Shown piece after piece: positions 6,052 through 6,348 of a DNA stretch of 6,348 nucleotides. Made by a program: the position numbers and the translations under genes. The notes under the pieces are model-generated. The model made no database searches. It was not told where the DNA came from and saw only the letters and a program-made list of their open reading frames with translations. The DNA is from Dehalococcoides sp. (lineage in GTDB: Bacteria > Chloroflexota > Dehalococcoidia > Dehalococcoidales > RBG-16-60-22), in the NCBI GenBank assembly GCA_030665795.1, contig DAOUZD010000044.1:1-6348 (forward strand), read 5' to 3'. The first letter of the stretch is position 1. Every line of letters starts with the position of its first letter.

Positions 6052-6348
6052 TTATTTTGCCGGCGCCAGCGGTTCTAGCTCAGCCTTAACCCAGGCTAAA
6101 CTCTCTTCTGCCGTTGGTGTCCTCTCAGACCAGTAGCTGGCCCGCTCATTAAGGTAATCCTCGTAATCGGCTACAGGCAGCCCCATAGCTGCCTTTTCCT
6201 TCATGTACTCATCTTTAATCACCTTGGCGGCTTCCACCCACCTAGCCATCTCCTCCGGTGAAAGCTCAATCAACTCCCTACCTTCAAAGGTAAGGAAGTA
6301 GTCTATTCCTACTTTGTCATAATAATCCCAAACCATACCGTGTTTTTC
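6052..6348 (-). CDS. dctP: TRAP transporter periplasmic solute-binding protein, DctP family (C-terminal 98 residues; 5' part beyond window)
   Basis: The frame is open from the window edge to TAA at 6054-6052, giving 98 residues of a protein usually near 330-360 long. The internal ATG at 6336 is not the start, since GAA AAA CAC GGT continues in frame upstream. The fragment is rich in Trp, Tyr, Glu and Lys and ends in amphipathic helices (SPEEMARWVEAAKVIKDEYM, then MGLPVADYEDYLNERASYW), which fits the C-terminal helices of DctP binding proteins and their Gly-Leu-Pro turn. It would capture the solute in the periplasm and hand it to DctQM. Identification leans partly on the dctQM genes that follow. 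The substrate-contact residues, notably the conserved arginine, are outside the window, so specificity cannot be judged. Confidence 0.85.
   Translation of the reverse strand, partial: EKHGMVWDYYDKVGIDYFLTFEGRELIELSPEEMARWVEAAKVIKDEYMKEKAAMGLPVADYEDYLNERASYWSERTPTAEESLAWVKAELEPLAPAK

Noticed and set aside
1..6348. CRISPR array, tRNA or rRNA gene, insertion sequence, phage or defence genes
   Set aside because: No regularly spaced repeats, cloverleaf-like segments, transposase motifs or flanking inverted repeats were seen; all long frames belong to metabolism and transport.

Overview
The window looks like chromosomal sequence from a strictly anaerobic bacterium of moderate GC. The clearest sign is a tungsten/molybdenum-pterin aldehyde:ferredoxin oxidoreductase (AOR) family enzyme coupled to a four-cluster ferredoxin. 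The mix of AOR-type enzymes, TRAP carboxylate transport and stand-alone acyl-CoA ligases is common in anaerobic Chloroflexota (Dehalococcoidia-like) and Desulfobacterota. I cannot assign a lineage from this sequence alone.

All well-supported genes lie on the minus strand, so transcription runs from high to low coordinates. Unit 1 (6348 down to 2574) holds the C-terminal part of a TRAP solute-binding protein (dctP, cut by the window edge), the small permease dctQ, the large permease dctM (GTG start, 4-base overlap with dctQ), and a class I AMP-dependent acyl-CoA ligase 40 bases further on with a strong ribosome binding site. Imperfect hairpins lie in the dctP-dctQ gap and across the dctM stop codon. 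Neither is followed by a U-run, so they look like processing or stability elements, not terminators. Unit 2 (2088 down to 1) has an extended -10 promoter, a 177-residue protein with four [4Fe-4S] motifs, and the AOR large subunit (519 codons visible, C-terminus cut by the window edge), joined by an ATGA stop/start overlap.

The 485 bases between the units (2089-2573) hold more than a spacer. Besides the minus-strand promoter for unit 2, there is a near-consensus plus-strand promoter (TTGACA, 16 bases, TATGAT) with an operator-like inverted repeat in its spacer. It points toward a 20-codon ORF with a good ribosome binding site, then a second ORF whose first 19-20 codons encode a signal-peptide or membrane-anchor-like stretch before it runs antisense into the end of the ligase gene. 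On the minus strand, two very short ORFs in different frames meet in a GTGA overlap just before the unit 2 promoter. These may be gene debris at an old rearrangement junction or real small genes; sequence alone does not decide.

Working model (inference): the TRAP system imports an organic acid, the ligase activates it to a CoA thioester, and the AOR with its ferredoxin partner interconverts an acid and an aldehyde (or carries out a related low-potential step) in the same general metabolism. The substrate cannot be read from the sequence. No RNA genes, insertion sequences, CRISPR arrays or rho-independent terminators were recognised.
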